Part shown: positions 35,006 through 46,182 of the stretch, piece by piece | Numbering within the stretch: position 1 is the stretch's first letter | Layout: each line of letters begins with the position of its first letter | Assembly (NCBI GenBank): GCA_013180625.2 | Contig: SNVD02007448.1 | Location: forward strand, 161,501-225,500 | Origin: Boswellia sacra | Lineage: Eukaryota > Streptophyta > Magnoliopsida > Sapindales > Burseraceae | DNA: 64,000 bases | Direction: 5' to 3' | Program-made: the position numbers and the translations under genes | Notes under the pieces: generated by a model | The model's input: only the letters and a program-made list of their open reading frames with translations | Databases searched by the model: none | What the model was told of the DNA's origin: nothing

Positions 35006-37680
35006 TTTCCTTTCTTTCTAAAACTCTCTTTTTATTTTTAATTTTATTTTTTTTAACTTTCTTTAATATGTTATTTTAGGGTTTCTGTTACTCTTTATGT
35101 TTTGAGGTTGAGATATGTTATTTTGTACTAATAACGAATGATTTATGGCCAACGATGTTCTATCCTCTAGCTTGTATATGGTTTTCTTTGGTGCCACTAT
35201 GATATGAAAAAGATGTTTAAACTGTTTTAAGTATTTGCTGTTTATGTGTGGTTAGATATGATATGTACTTTTGATTGAAGGCCTAGACTAAAATGCATGT
35301 TTAAAGAATTGAAGTGTCTTAAGTAATTGCTGCTTTGCCTTATGCATGGTTAGATGTGAAATGTACTTTCAATTCATTGTCTTTCTGTTCTACTTTTTAT
35401 TTCCACAAGCAGCAACATCTTCACTTAAGGGCCAGGATTCGGATTTCATCTTGAAAGCTCTTTTTTTTTTTTTAAAGCAAAAATTTATTTGTACTGTATG
35501 TAGAGGAGAGGATATGACCAGCCGAGGTCTCTCTAGCTTTTGGTTTTTTTTGTTTCAATCCTTTTATCAACTTATGTGTTGATCCACTCGGTTTTTCTTT
35601 ACCATAACATGATTTGCCGAGTTTGGTTTGCCTTTTCTTAGAATTTCCTTTTGAAAGTTTTGACTTTTTGTGTTGCTCTACTTGTTTCAGGTTATTTATG
35701 TTTGTTTTCCATTTTGCAGTGAGTATGCACATTCTGGGTTTCTGCTGTAAACGAAATCCAATAGGAGCTAGAAGGTAGTTTTGTTTACCACTTTAGCTGA
35801 TCCAAAGAAAGGTACGAGACGTTTCTTTTGTTTTTGGTTTTTTTTGTTTTTTGTTTTTTTTGGGTTTGGGTTTGTGCATTTGTTGGGATTTGATGCAGAT
35901 CTCTGGCATTCCCTTATTTTGGTTTTTACTATATTTGCTGTTGAGATTAAGGTAAAACCCATCTGGGATTTGCTCCGGAGTGCTTCTGGATTTCTAGTTT
36001 TTTATTGTAATGGGTTAGATCTGATAAGAGCTAGCGAACAAAATAGATGGTATTTTTGTCGTTAAAGGAGCATCATAAGCTTTGCCAAATTAATATTTTT
36101 TAATATGGGTTATGATTTAGGTGTTGACAATTTTTTTAAGCTTTCTAAAAGTTAAAAACCTTTCTCGTCTTTTTGTTACATTGAGGAAATACTTAAGATT
36201 CCATGTGCTTAGCTTAAAAAGTTGTTGAATTTGGAGTGATCTTGTTTACTTATTTTTCTTCATAATGTTGTTGGTGCGTCTAATTGGCTAATTAATTGTT
36301 TCTTTACAACTAACATTAGCACATATCATATATTCATATAAACATATATATACTTACTTGGTACAGGGTTGAGTACTATTTTGAGCTCTGCCTTTGTTGA
36401 ATTCTATTCTGGTTTATTAATTTTTTTTTTTAGACTTTTGAGGTTTCGAATGCTGCAGATGGGCTAACTTTTCCTGATTTGTTTATTTGTTAAAGCTGAT
36501 GAGTTGATTCTGGTCGTTGTTTAACTTTTTTATTCTTTACATCTTTTAATTTGTCAAAAAGTTAAAAGCAAAGAAGCCTGATTGATGTATTTGGAATTAA
36601 ACTATATTTATGGTAAAATTATGTATCTAAGCTGTAGCTGAAGTTATGCATCTAAATATACTACATATTTTCATAGCAGTCTGTGATTAGTTATGCCATG
36701 TATGCCATAGTTGTCAAGATCTAGTGTTTCTCAGAGTTTAATAGTTATGATAATGATAAGGGAGGGCACTTTTGAGGCCCTATCTTATTAAGTACGTATT
36801 CCATAGTGCAAAACCACATTTCTTATACCTTCATCGATCTCCAACAATGTTAAATTGTAGTGCTGATGTGCTTGTTGCTTGATCCATTTTAAAAGCCAGG
36901 CCAAAGACCCACTAATCTGACAAGTCTGACTTCTAAGTTTGACTAGTTTTGACATTTTATTTATCATTCTCATTTGGATTTTTCTTATATTTAATATTGG
37001 ATTCTCAGCTGTCTTTTGGAGTATTTGAAGGTTTTATATGGAGGGGAGTATTGACACTTCGTAAGTATGTGAACCTGTTCTCTTAACATGCTAGCGGAAA
37101 TTTAGCACTTCACTAAACATAGAAGTATCTAAATTATTGACTGACATGGATTTTGGTGCTTAATGATGACTTTGTCATTCAAACTGTTGGATTCTTTTTA
37201 GACAAATATGAGAACAATTTTATGTTATTCCATAAATCTTCCTTCACATACTTTTGTGGGTTATAACCCTTCATTTTTGCTCCATTCTTATACAGTGAAT
37301 ATATAGTTGGCTAGAGTTAAGCATGAAAAATAATGTTCATGTTATTTGCATTATTGTGTTTACATCTCTTAACCCTTTTTCTTTGTTATTATTGGGTAAT
37401 TTTTACAGGCCTGATGTTTCTTGGAGCTCATGTGAACCTGATTTCTTACCTCTTGCCATGACTTTGTTGGAAGTTTGGGACTCACATCTTTAACCTTGCT
37501 GTTGTACTGTTATGAATTTGTAGAGATTTGGCGAGAAGTTCAGCTCATAAAGTCATATTTTGGAGAGGCCATTTAAAAGATTATTATATCATTTTATACT
37601 TGATGCTCTTATGTTAGACTTAATTTTTTTTTTCCTACGGATGCTTATTGCCTCCTTTATAATGTTTGGCTGCCTTTATT
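35006..37680 (+). other. CACTA interior downstream of the captured WPP gene
   Basis: T-rich, unique-looking DNA without a coding signal. Possible intron ends, for example TTTTTACAG before 37410 followed by a less AT-rich stretch to about 37560, suggest co-captured introns and 3' UTR of the donor gene. This is inference. Confidence 0.4.
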
Positions 37681-37934
37681 TTAATATACCTGTGATTTGC
37701 CTGCAGTAAAAAAATTTCACCACACCATGAATGTTTACGGCGGGTCTGTAGCCCGCGGTAAAAACCTTTTTACCGCGGGCCAAAATCGCAGTAAAAAGTA
37801 AAATAATTTTTTACAGCACCATTTTATACGGTGGGCTTAAACCGTCGTAAGCCCGTCGTAGAAGGCTTTTTACTACGGTTTCGTCCGCGGTAAAAAGTCC
37901 ATTTTCTTGTAGTGGATACCTTTAAATGTCTTTA

Positions 37935-38382
37935 TGATGAGGAACGAGGTTCCTCAAATTAAAAGAAAGAAAGGGAGGGAGATGTAAAAAGAGGAAATGA
38001 GAGAAATAATAGAAGAAATTTAGGGAGAAATAGAGTGAACTTGAGGGAGAAGACAATCTTTTTACTAAAAGATCAAAAAAATCAATAACAACCGGATCTG
38101 ATAAAAGTAACTAAAGACACTTATTTATAGTACCAACAATCATAACTTAACTAGGAAATAGAATCTATTAGGAAGTATAATCTAATTCCAACTAAAATAG
38201 AAAATATCAAAATTTGAATCCTAGATAAAATAGTAAAATATTAACTAGGAAAATAACTCAAATTAGGAATACTCCCAATTTAGGAAGTCAAAATCCCTAA
38301 TAATAGTCAAAATCCCTAATTAATTAAAATCTATAAAATCAAAATTAAAATCCCTAATTTATTTCTAATATGTCCTACATCA
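37935..38382 (-). repeat. 3' LTR of the small LTR element
   Basis: A 448-bp LTR, TG...CA. It contains a short internal duplication of AAAATCCCTAAT-type sequence that the other LTR lacks or has lost. Confidence 0.88.
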
Positions 38383-38455
38383 ATTCTCCTCTACTTCAAA
38401 AAACTCGACTCCTGATGAGTTGTCAAGGAAGAAATTGCCAATACATAAGGAAACG

Positions 38456-39044
38456 TCACGTCTTGCCTTGCACTATCATTGGAAAGTCATCAATCCACAT
38501 CTTCGCTTTATGACGATTCAATATTGGAAGCACATATAATAGAAAAATTATTAATGCTTTAGCGGCTTTCGATATTGGTAGAGAAACAATAATCACCATG
38601 GAAGACTTTACCGTTGACCTAATAGAAGACTTCACTGTTGACCCAATAATAGGAGTAGAAGAACCCAAATATGAATCACAACCTATGAAATCAATTTTTT
38701 GAATGATTTCATGAGATTCTTCACATGTAGGCTCCACACTATCATCAGAATTCATCTTGCCATCGATCTCAATATCTAGATTCATGCCCATCTTCAAAAT
38801 CAATCTCGCTTGTCTCATCATCTCCACTAGAATCATCACATTCATCCTCATGGCTCTTAGAAGTTGCACCCAAAATCCCTTGAATCCTATGTTTGGTAGA
38901 TGACTCCAAATTAGCGTTTTGTTTTGTGAGAACGGAGGCTTGTAAGGCTTTTAAAGCTGCTAATATTTCTGTCATTCTATTTTCCACTTTATTTTTCAAA
39001 GCATCTATTCTAATGTTTGTTCTATTTTCTGAGGTTTGTATCAT
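38456..39044 (-). pseudogene. Possible gag-N-terminal remnant in the small LTR element
   Basis: Minus-strand frames at 39044-38769 and 38869-38456 overlap in different phases. The first has a helical, Glu/Lys/Asn-rich N-terminus (MTEILAALKALQASVL) and an acidic stretch, like the opening of a retrotransposon gag, but no known domain or zinc knuckle is seen. A frameshift between the two is likely. Assignment is weak. Confidence 0.35.
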
Positions 39045-39112
39045 TGAGAGTATTGAAGTTTGTCATTGAGGACACATTGTAAATATCGACAAGAAGAGTA
39101 TGATGATGGTCG

Positions 39113-39208
39113 TGGTAAACAGTAACTCTGGTAAACAGTAACCCTGTTGAACAGTTACTCTCGTGAACAGTACATTGATGAACAGGAATGTCAGTGAACA
39201 GTGACTGT
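39113..39208. repeat. Array of GTGAACAGT-like direct repeats in the element leader
   Basis: About seven spaced copies of a GTAAACAGTAAC/GTGAACAGT motif occur in fewer than 100 bp between the PBS and the gag-like frame. Their position in the untranslated leader suggests a packaging or dimerisation role, which is speculation. Confidence 0.6.
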
Positions 39209-39302
39209 AACTTTTTTTTGGGTGATGGAAGATGAAATTGAGGTAAAGTAAGTTAATAGTGATGGAGGTTTAGGGTTTATAGGTTGAAGGGATCAAAATC
39301 AC

Positions 39303-39314
39303 GCTCTGATACCA
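39303..39314 (-). other. Primer-binding site of the small LTR element
   Basis: The minus strand reads TGGTATCAGAGC two bases from the 5' LTR, the same initiator tRNA-Met type as in copia element 1. Confidence 0.9.
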
Positions 39315-39316
39315 AT

Positions 39317-39720
39317 TGATGAGAAACGGGGTTCCTAAAATTAAAAGAAAGGGAGGGAGATGTAGACAGAGGAAATGGGAAAAATAATAGAAGAAATTTA
39401 GGGAGAAATAGAGTGAACTTGAGGGAGAAGACAATCTTTTTACTAAAATATCAAAAAAACCAATAACAACCGGATCTGAGAAAAATAACTAAAGACACTT
39501 ATTTATAGTACCAACAATCATAACTTAACTAGGAAATATAATCTATTAGGAAATAGAATCTAATTCCAACTAAATTAGAAAATATCAAAATTTGAATCCT
39601 AGATAAAATAGTAAACTATTAACTAGGAAAATAACTCAAATTAGGATTACTCTTAATTTAGGAAGTCAAAATCCCTAATTAATTAAAATCCTTAATTTAT
39701 TCCTAATATGTCATACATCA
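39317..39720 (-). repeat. 5' LTR of the small LTR element
   Basis: A 404-bp LTR beginning TGATGAGAAACGG and ending CATACATCA, matching 37935-38382 apart from substitutions and indels near its end. Confidence 0.88.
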
Positions 39721-40208
39721 CTTTGCTTATACTGTTGTGATTCATGGGTTTTGCAATGAGAATAGCTTGGAAGAAGCTGAAAGTTTGCTACTTGATATGG
39801 AAAAACAAGGGCTTGATCTTGATTTATATGTATACACTGCCTTGATTTCAGGATATTCCAAAACTGGGAACATTAGAAGCTCTTCATCATGAAATGACAT
39901 CGAAAGGTATTAAAACCAATTGTGTGATTGTGAGCTTGATTTTAAAATGCTTATGTCAATTAGGTATGGCTTCTGAAGCATAGATCTATTTAAGGGGTTT
40001 AAAGACGCCAATGTTTTCCTTGATGAAGTTTGTTACAATATAGCAATAGATGCTCTATTCAAACTTGGGAAAATAGAAGAAGCAATGGAATTGTTCAATC
40101 AGATGAGGGGTAAACAAATGGGTCCAGATTTTGTCAACTACACGCTATGATTTATGGTTACTCTCTTCATGAAAAACTTGGTGATGCTTTGAAGTTGTGT
40201 AAGGAAAT

Positions 40209-40213
40209 GAAGG
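40209..40213. repeat. Target-site duplication of copia element 2, left copy
   Basis: GAAGG here and again at 45231-45235. Collapsing the two copies restores an in-frame PPR repeat containing KEMKETGHKPDIVTYN. Confidence 0.85.
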
Positions 40214-40487
40214 TCAAGAAACGTGTAGAGAATAAGAAAGTTTGCATTATTCTTTCTACTATATTACAATAGTATATATAGGCTTTCTCTAATACACAGA
40301 ATAGGAAACAAATCTTCCTAATTTATAGAGAGAACAAAATAAAATAAAATCTTCCTACAATAAAATATTCTACATAATTACACACAATCTAGAAAATATT
40401 ATACACAATCTAGAAAGATAGGAAAATATTCTATAATTACACACAATCTAGAAAATATTCTATACAATCTAGAAAGATATTTCAACA
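40214..40487 (-). repeat. 3' LTR of copia element 2
   Basis: A 274-bp LTR. On the minus strand it begins TGTTGAAATATC. Its other end, set by the target duplication, is CACGTTTCTTGA, so it lacks the canonical CA. Confidence 0.85.
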
Positions 40488-40494
40488 CTCCCCC

Positions 40495-43400
40495 TCAAGC
40501 TAGCATGAAAATATCACTCATTGCTAGCTTGCTCACTAGGTTCTCATATTGCGCCTTAGGAAGTCCTTTGGTGAGTATGTCTGCTACTGGGCTGGCAGTA
40601 GGAATGTAGGACATGCATATTACACCACTGTCAATCTTCTCCTTGATAAAATATTTGTCCACTTCTACATGTTTTGTTTTGTCATGTAAAACAAGATTGT
40701 GAGCTATGGAGATTGCAGCATTGTTATCATAATATACTTTGATAGGTGTAGGTATGAGAACCTTCAATTCTTTAAGAAGTCTTTTGATCCAGATCACCTC
40801 ACAAAAGCCATGTGCTACGGAACGAAATTCTGCTTTTGCACTACTGCTTCCCACTACACTTTGTTTTTTGCTTCTCCAGGTGACTAAGTTCCCTCCTACA
40901 AAGGTGCAATAACCTGAGGTAGATCTCCTATCGCTCACGTTGCCTGCCCAATCTGCATCGGTGTAGGCTTCTATTTGAAGATGACCTCTTTTTTTGAACA
41001 TGAGTCCTTTTCTTCGAGACCCTTTGAGGTATCTTAGAATTCTGAAAACAGCTTCGAAATGTGTAGGTCCCGGTGAGTGCATGAACTGGCTTACAACACT
41101 CACGCGAAAGCTATTTTAGGTCTCGTGTGCACCAAATAGATTAGTCTTCTAACCAATCTTTGATAGCGTTCCAGATCATTCACCTCTTTTGCCTCCGTTG
41201 CCTTTAGTTTCACATTCAGGTCAATTGGAGTTTCTGTAGTTTTACAACCTATCATTCCTGTTTCCTTGAGTAAATCAAGGATATATTTACGTTGGTTGAT
41301 AAATATACCCTCCTTAGACCTTGCAAACTCCATCCCGAGGAAATACTTTAGTTTTCCCAAATCTTTGATGTCAAATTCAGTTTCAAGTTTATTCTTTAAG
41401 CTATTGATTTTAGAAAAGTTATCACCAGTCATGATAATGTCATCTACATACACTATCAGAATGGCAATCTTGCCTTCAGTGGAATGCTTGAAGAACATAG
41501 TATGATCGGCTTGACTTTGTGAGAAGCCATGTCTTCTTACAGCATCTCTAAATTGTTCAAACCAGGCTTTTGGCGACTGCTTTAGACCATATAGAGATTT
41601 TCTTAATCTGCATACCTTGTCTCTTCCAAAACTTTCCTCAAATCTGGGAGGCAAGTCCATGTAAACTTTCTCTTGAAGATCTCCATTCAAGAATGCATTT
41701 TTGACATCAAATTGGTGGAGTGGCCATTCACAATTAACTGCCAGAGAGAGAAGAATTCTGATGGAGTTGATCTTAGCAATCGGAGCAAAAGCCTCTTGGT
41801 AATCAATACCATGAGTTTGGATAAATCCTTTTGCTACAAACCTTGCTTTATATCTCTTCACACTCCCGTCGGCCTTGCACTTCACTGTAAAGACCCATTT
41901 ACACCCAACTGTCTTCTTGTCTCGAGGAAGATCGGTAATACTCCATGTGTTATTCTTCTTAAGAGCATTCATTTCTTCCATCACGGCTAATCTCCAATTC
42001 AGGTCCCCTAATGCTTCCTGAACAGTTCTTGGCACAGACAAGTTAGAAATCCTAGACACAAATGGTCTATGAGTATTTGACAATTTTTTATACGATAGAT
42101 ATTTAGCAATGGGATGTTTAGTGCATTCTTCAGTACCTTTTCTTAATGCAATTGGAAGATCAAGATTAGAAGAAGACAAATTTGGTAAATCAAAAGAGGA
42201 TGAAGGGATAGAAACATAAGGAAGATTACTCTGAGTTGTAGGACCTTCACTCGGTAAATTAGATTGATCATCAGCCGGAGGAACAAGTGGAGTAGTAGCA
42301 CCTTTGTGAAACCGCTTTCTGGTATAAACCTGAAGCTCATTCTCCGTATTATGATTAGTTTGAGATACTTCTCCCCCTATCTTTGATAAAGTAATATCTG
42401 ACAAATTTTGATTTCGAGTGCCATCATTAGATTCAATTCTTTGAACGATTGGTTTCAAAAATTGTTTATCAGAGATATCTAAAGAGATAGGTAATATTTC
42501 CCAAAAATTATCTTCTTTACCTATATTCTCCCCCTAAAGAGATTTTTCCTGAAAGAAAGGCTAATCTTCAACAAAGTGTACATCCATACTTTCAAAAAAT
42601 TTCTTCATGACCGGATTAAAGCATTTGTATCCTTTTTTATTTGAAGCATAGCCAAGAAACACACATTTTTCAGTTCTTGGATCCAATTTTGATATAAAAT
42701 TATTAGGTATGTACACATAACAAACACAACTAAACACTTTTAAAGGGAGATTTGTCATTATTCGAGATATGGGAAAACAATTCTTTAAAACGTGTAGTGG
42801 TGTTTCAAATTTCAAGACACAAGATGGCATTCTATTTATTAAGTAACATGCAGTTAAAAGGGCGTTACCCTAAAGATATTTAGGTACATTCATAGAAAAC
42901 ATAATGGCTCTAGTTACCTCAAGTAGGTATCTGTTCTTTCTTTCAGCAATACCATTTTGTTGTGGTGTATCTCAACAAGTTGATTGATGAACAATTTCTT
43001 TTTCTGTAAGAAATGTTCCTAAATATTGGTTAAAATATTCAATCCCATTATCTGTTCTTAGAATGCCAATTTTAGTTTGAAATTGATTTTCAATCATAAG
43101 GAAAAAATCTTTAAATCGTTGTTCAACATCTAATTTTTTTCCAACAAATAAACCCAACAAATCCTTGTGTGGTCATCAATAAAAGTCACAAACCATTTTT
43201 TGCCAGAAAGTGTGTTAACTTTAGATGGTCTCCAAACATCACTATGAAACAAGTAAAATGGTCTTGAAGCAAAAAAGGGCTTTATTGGAAAAGAAACACG
43301 ATGGTCTTTAGCCAAATGACAAGACTCACAATGAAATTTTGAACAATCAATCCCTTTAAACAATTTAGGAAACAAATGTTTAAGATATGTAAAACTAGGA

Positions 43401-44905
43401 TGTCCTAATCTTCTATGCCATAGCATTATTTCATCATAGATAGAGTTTGAACTAGTACTACTCAAAGCATAAGCCTTTTTATTACCAAAAACAGTTTCAT
43501 CAAAGTGGTAAAGTTCATTCATCTCTCTAGCAGTTCTAATCGTCTTCTCTGAGTTTCGGTCCTGAAAAACACAAGTAGAAGGAAGGAAAAGTATAGAACA
43601 GTGAGTCTTCTTTGATAGTTTACTGACGAAAAGAAGATTGCAGGTCAATTTTGGGAAATGTAGGACAGATTTTAGAGTAATATTTTCTGAAATTTTAATG
43701 TTTCCTTTCCTTGTAACAGGTGAAAAACTACCATCGGCTATCCTAATTTTTTCAATTCCAAAACATGGGTAATAGAAGTGAAACAATTGGGAACACCTTG
43801 TCATAGATCAGAGGCCCCTGAATCTATGATCCAAGGACCAGTTTTTTCTAGATTAGAAAGTGTCATAGAATTATCACCTGATTGTGCCATAGAACCGATA
43901 GAGATATTTGGAGATGAATAGGATTTAAACAGTTTAAAAAGATGATGTAATTGCTCTTTACTAAAAAGAGATGACTCAACTTCATGCGCGGTTGGTGTAT
44001 TCTACTCATTAGGTTTGTGTCCTCTGCTAGTAGAAGGTCTGCCATGTAGTTTGTAGCATGTATATCGAGTGTGACGAGGTTTTTCACAGTAACCACATTG
44101 TAGGTTACTCCTGTCTCCACCCTGCTGATGGTGAGAGGTTTTGCGGCTAATTTAGGCCTCAGGAATAGCCAAGGCAGAACCCTCTACAAATCCGGTTGCA
44201 CCTGCAGCCTTTTTTCCAAGCATCACCTGTCTTTGGCTCTCCTCCCGTCGTACTTCTGCAAAAACCTCTCCAATTGGGGGCAGAGGATTTCGTCCAATAA
44301 TCCGGAGTCAGACCTCATCAAATTCAACATTCAAACCTGCAAGAAACTTGAAGACTCGACCAATATCTACCATGCATCTTCATGTAATGATTGCAGTCCT
44401 CGGATGATTTTCACTCATAGTCGTTGAATAAGTCTAGATCCTGCCAAATCCTTTTAAGAGAATGAAAATACTTTGTCATAGAGTCCTCACCTTGGCGGAT
44501 TTCTCCAAGTCGAAGGGTCAGTTCGTATACTTAGGATTGGTTCCCCAAGTCGGAGTACATCTGCGAGACATTATCCCATAGTTCCTTTGTTGTAGAATAG
44601 CAGAGATAATTCGCCCTAATCTCCTCAATCATGGAGTTGACCAACCATGTCATCACTATTGAGTTTTCAGCGTCCTAAGTGGTATAGGTTGGATCCTCTA
44701 TATTGGGCTTCTTTATATTGCCTGTGATGTAGCCAATCTTCCCTCTCCCTCTGAGATACAAACGAAAAAACTGTGACCACTGAGAAAAATTTTCGCCATT
44801 GAGTCTGATTATCGTGATCTGAATAGGGTGGTTTTCGGGTGGACTGAGGCTCGAATTGAGAAGCCTGACTTTTAGAGGTGACTTCGGACATCTTTGGAGG
44901 CACAA
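40495..44905 (-). pseudogene. Gag-pol polyprotein of copia element 2 (interrupted)
   Basis: Minus-strand order: a gag N-terminus with IRLNGENFSQWSQFFRLYLR-type sequence (44905-44667); a CX2CX4HX4C zinc knuckle (about 44056-44100, CGYCEKPRHTRYTC); aspartic protease WIIDSGASD (about 43815-43845); gag-pre-integrase MLWHRRLGHPS; integrase zinc and catalytic parts (43804-42561; FHSDVW, RTDNGIEYF); RT (42458-41100) with DVKNAFLNGDL and YVDDIIM; RNase H (41103-40495) with [19 protein letters not shown]. Stops and frameshifts separate gag from protease, split the integrase and split RT from RNase H. The integrase-RT join has an in-frame stop near 42535. Confidence 0.9.
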
Positions 44906-44949
44906 AAAACAGAATAAAAAACCCTAGGTCTTTCTCTACTCTGATACCA

Positions 44950-45230
44950 TAAAGAAACGTGTAGAGAATAAAAAAGTTTTCATTATTTTTTTGCTATGTT
45001 ACAATAGTATATATAGGCTTTTTCTAATACACAGAACAGGAAACAAATCTTCCTAATTTATGGAGAGAATAAAATAAAATAAAATCTTCCTAATCTTCCT
45101 AAAATAAAATATTCTATATAATTACACATAATCTAGAAAATATTCTACACAATCTAAAAAGATAGGAAAATATTCTATAATATCACACATTTAGAAAATA
45201 TTCTACACAATCTAGAAAGATATTTCAACA
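44950..45230 (-). repeat. 5' LTR of copia element 2
   Basis: A 281-bp LTR matching 40214-40487. It contains a TATATATAGG promoter-like stretch around 45008-45017 in both copies, but read on the plus strand; the minus-strand promoter is not clear. Confidence 0.82.
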
Positions 45231-46182
45231 GAAGGAGACTGGGCATAAACCTGATATTGTTACTTATAACATACTTACTGGTGGGTTTACTAGATATGGC
45301 CATGTACAAAGGGCAATTAATCTTTTAGAATATACGAAGACACAAGGAGTGAAACCTAATAATGTTACACACAACATGATCATTGAAGGCTTGTGTGTTG
45401 GAGGCATGGTGAAGGAAGCAGAAGCTTTTTTAGATGGTTTGCAAGAGAAGTGTATGGAAAATTATAGTGCCCTCATTAATGGTTACTATGAAACACACCA
45501 TTCAGAAAAGGCCTTTCAACTATTTATGAGGCTATTGTCTGAGCAAGCTGTCTTGTTGGGAAAAGGGTTGTGCTATAAACTCATAGATGAATTTTGTAAG
45601 GCCAAAGAAATGAGAAAGGCACGATTGATCTTTGATGCCTTGATTGAAAGAAGATTAACTCCCCACCTGATTACCTATACAATGATGATAAATGGTTATT
45701 GCAAAGTAAACTGTTTGCAGGAAGCCTGTGGTATTTCAGTGATATGAAGCAGAGAGGGATCAGACCTGATGTTATAACTTATACTGTTTTATTTGACAGT
45801 CATTCAAAAATAAATCTAAACAAGTCTTCTTTCTCACCAGATGCCTTGCAAACTAAAGAAGAGGTCGTGAATGCTTCAATTTTTTGGAGTGAGATGAAGG
45901 AAATGGAAATAAGACATGATGTTGTATGTTATACTACTTTGATTGCGAGGCACTATAAGACAAAAAACCTTAGGGATGCTATTAGGGCCTTTAATGAGGT
46001 GATTGATAGAGGACTGGAACCTGATACTGTGACATACACAACTCTTTTATCTAGTTACTTTGCAAGTGGTGATGTGCATAGTAAATGAAATGTCAATTAA
46101 GGGGATAGCACCAGATGATCGCACCAAGTTATCACTACAAAGTGGCATAATGAAGGTCAAGAGAATGCAGTATCGACATTAA

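Larger units (their letters stand above)
34228..37914. mobile_element. Non-autonomous CACTA (En/Spm) element carrying a host gene
   Basis: The left end reads CACTACTACAAAAGGTGTC and the right end, inverted, CACTACAAGAAAATGGAC. The 3-bp target GAT is duplicated at 34225-34227 and 37915-37917. Subterminal repeats built on GCGGTAAAA and GGCGGG occur at both ends (34283-34291, about 34300-34375, and 37735-37900), as in En/Spm elements where the transposase binds. No transposase was seen. The interior holds a WPP-domain coding region plus about 2.5 kb that may be its introns and 3' UTR. Inserted in the PPR gene between repeats. Confidence 0.9.
37935..39720 (-). mobile_element. Small non-autonomous LTR retrotransposon (TRIM/LARD-like)
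   Basis: Two LTRs (448 and 404 bp) with TGATGAG...ACATCA ends surround a 934-bp interior. The PBS (39303-39314) adjoins the right LTR, so the element runs on the minus strand; a purine-rich tract (AGTAGAGGAGAAT) adjoins the left LTR. Flanking pentamers are CTTTA (37930-37934) and CTTTG (39721-39725), a 5-bp target duplication with one change. The PPR coding sequence supports CTTTG as the original. No protease, integrase or reverse transcriptase is present, so mobilisation must have been in trans. Confidence 0.88.
40214..45230 (-). mobile_element. Ty1/copia retrotransposon 2, inserted in the PPR gene
   Basis: A 5017-bp minus-strand element with LTRs at 40214-40487 and 44950-45230. The PBS (44938-44949; TGGTATCAGAGT on the minus strand, one change from the usual form) adjoins the right LTR. 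The purine tract GAGGGGGAG at 40488-40496 adjoins the left LTR. The 5-bp duplication GAAGG flanks it. Interior order is gag, protease, integrase, RT, RNase H. It has no extra frame and is less than half the size of element 1. Frameshifts and stops are fewer than in element 1 but still interrupt the polyprotein. Confidence 0.92.
33386..46182 (+). pseudogene. P-class PPR gene disrupted by three transposon insertions
   Basis: Four blocks, 33386-34227, 37918-37934, 39721-40213 and 45236-46182, form one mitochondrial-type P-class pentatricopeptide repeat gene of about 2.3 kb. The start MWVSAVKLFSCRHF looks like a mitochondrial presequence; an upstream in-frame ATG exists at 33338. Repeats of 35 residues are clear, for example LDIFKEMDKAGVTPNGFAYS and EKQGLDLDLYVYTALISGYS. 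The blocks are separated by a CACTA element, a small LTR element and a copia element, each with target duplications, and removing them restores PPR spacing. Independent damage includes a stop at 34022-34024, stops and shifts around 39850-40170, and frameshifts near 45720 and 46075. It resembles the Arabidopsis At2g26790 type; that assignment is from memory. Confidence 0.9.

Noticed and set aside
44128..44427. Plus-strand frame inside copia element 2
   Set aside because: Antisense to the gag region, which contains the expected zinc knuckle and protease motif on the minus strand.
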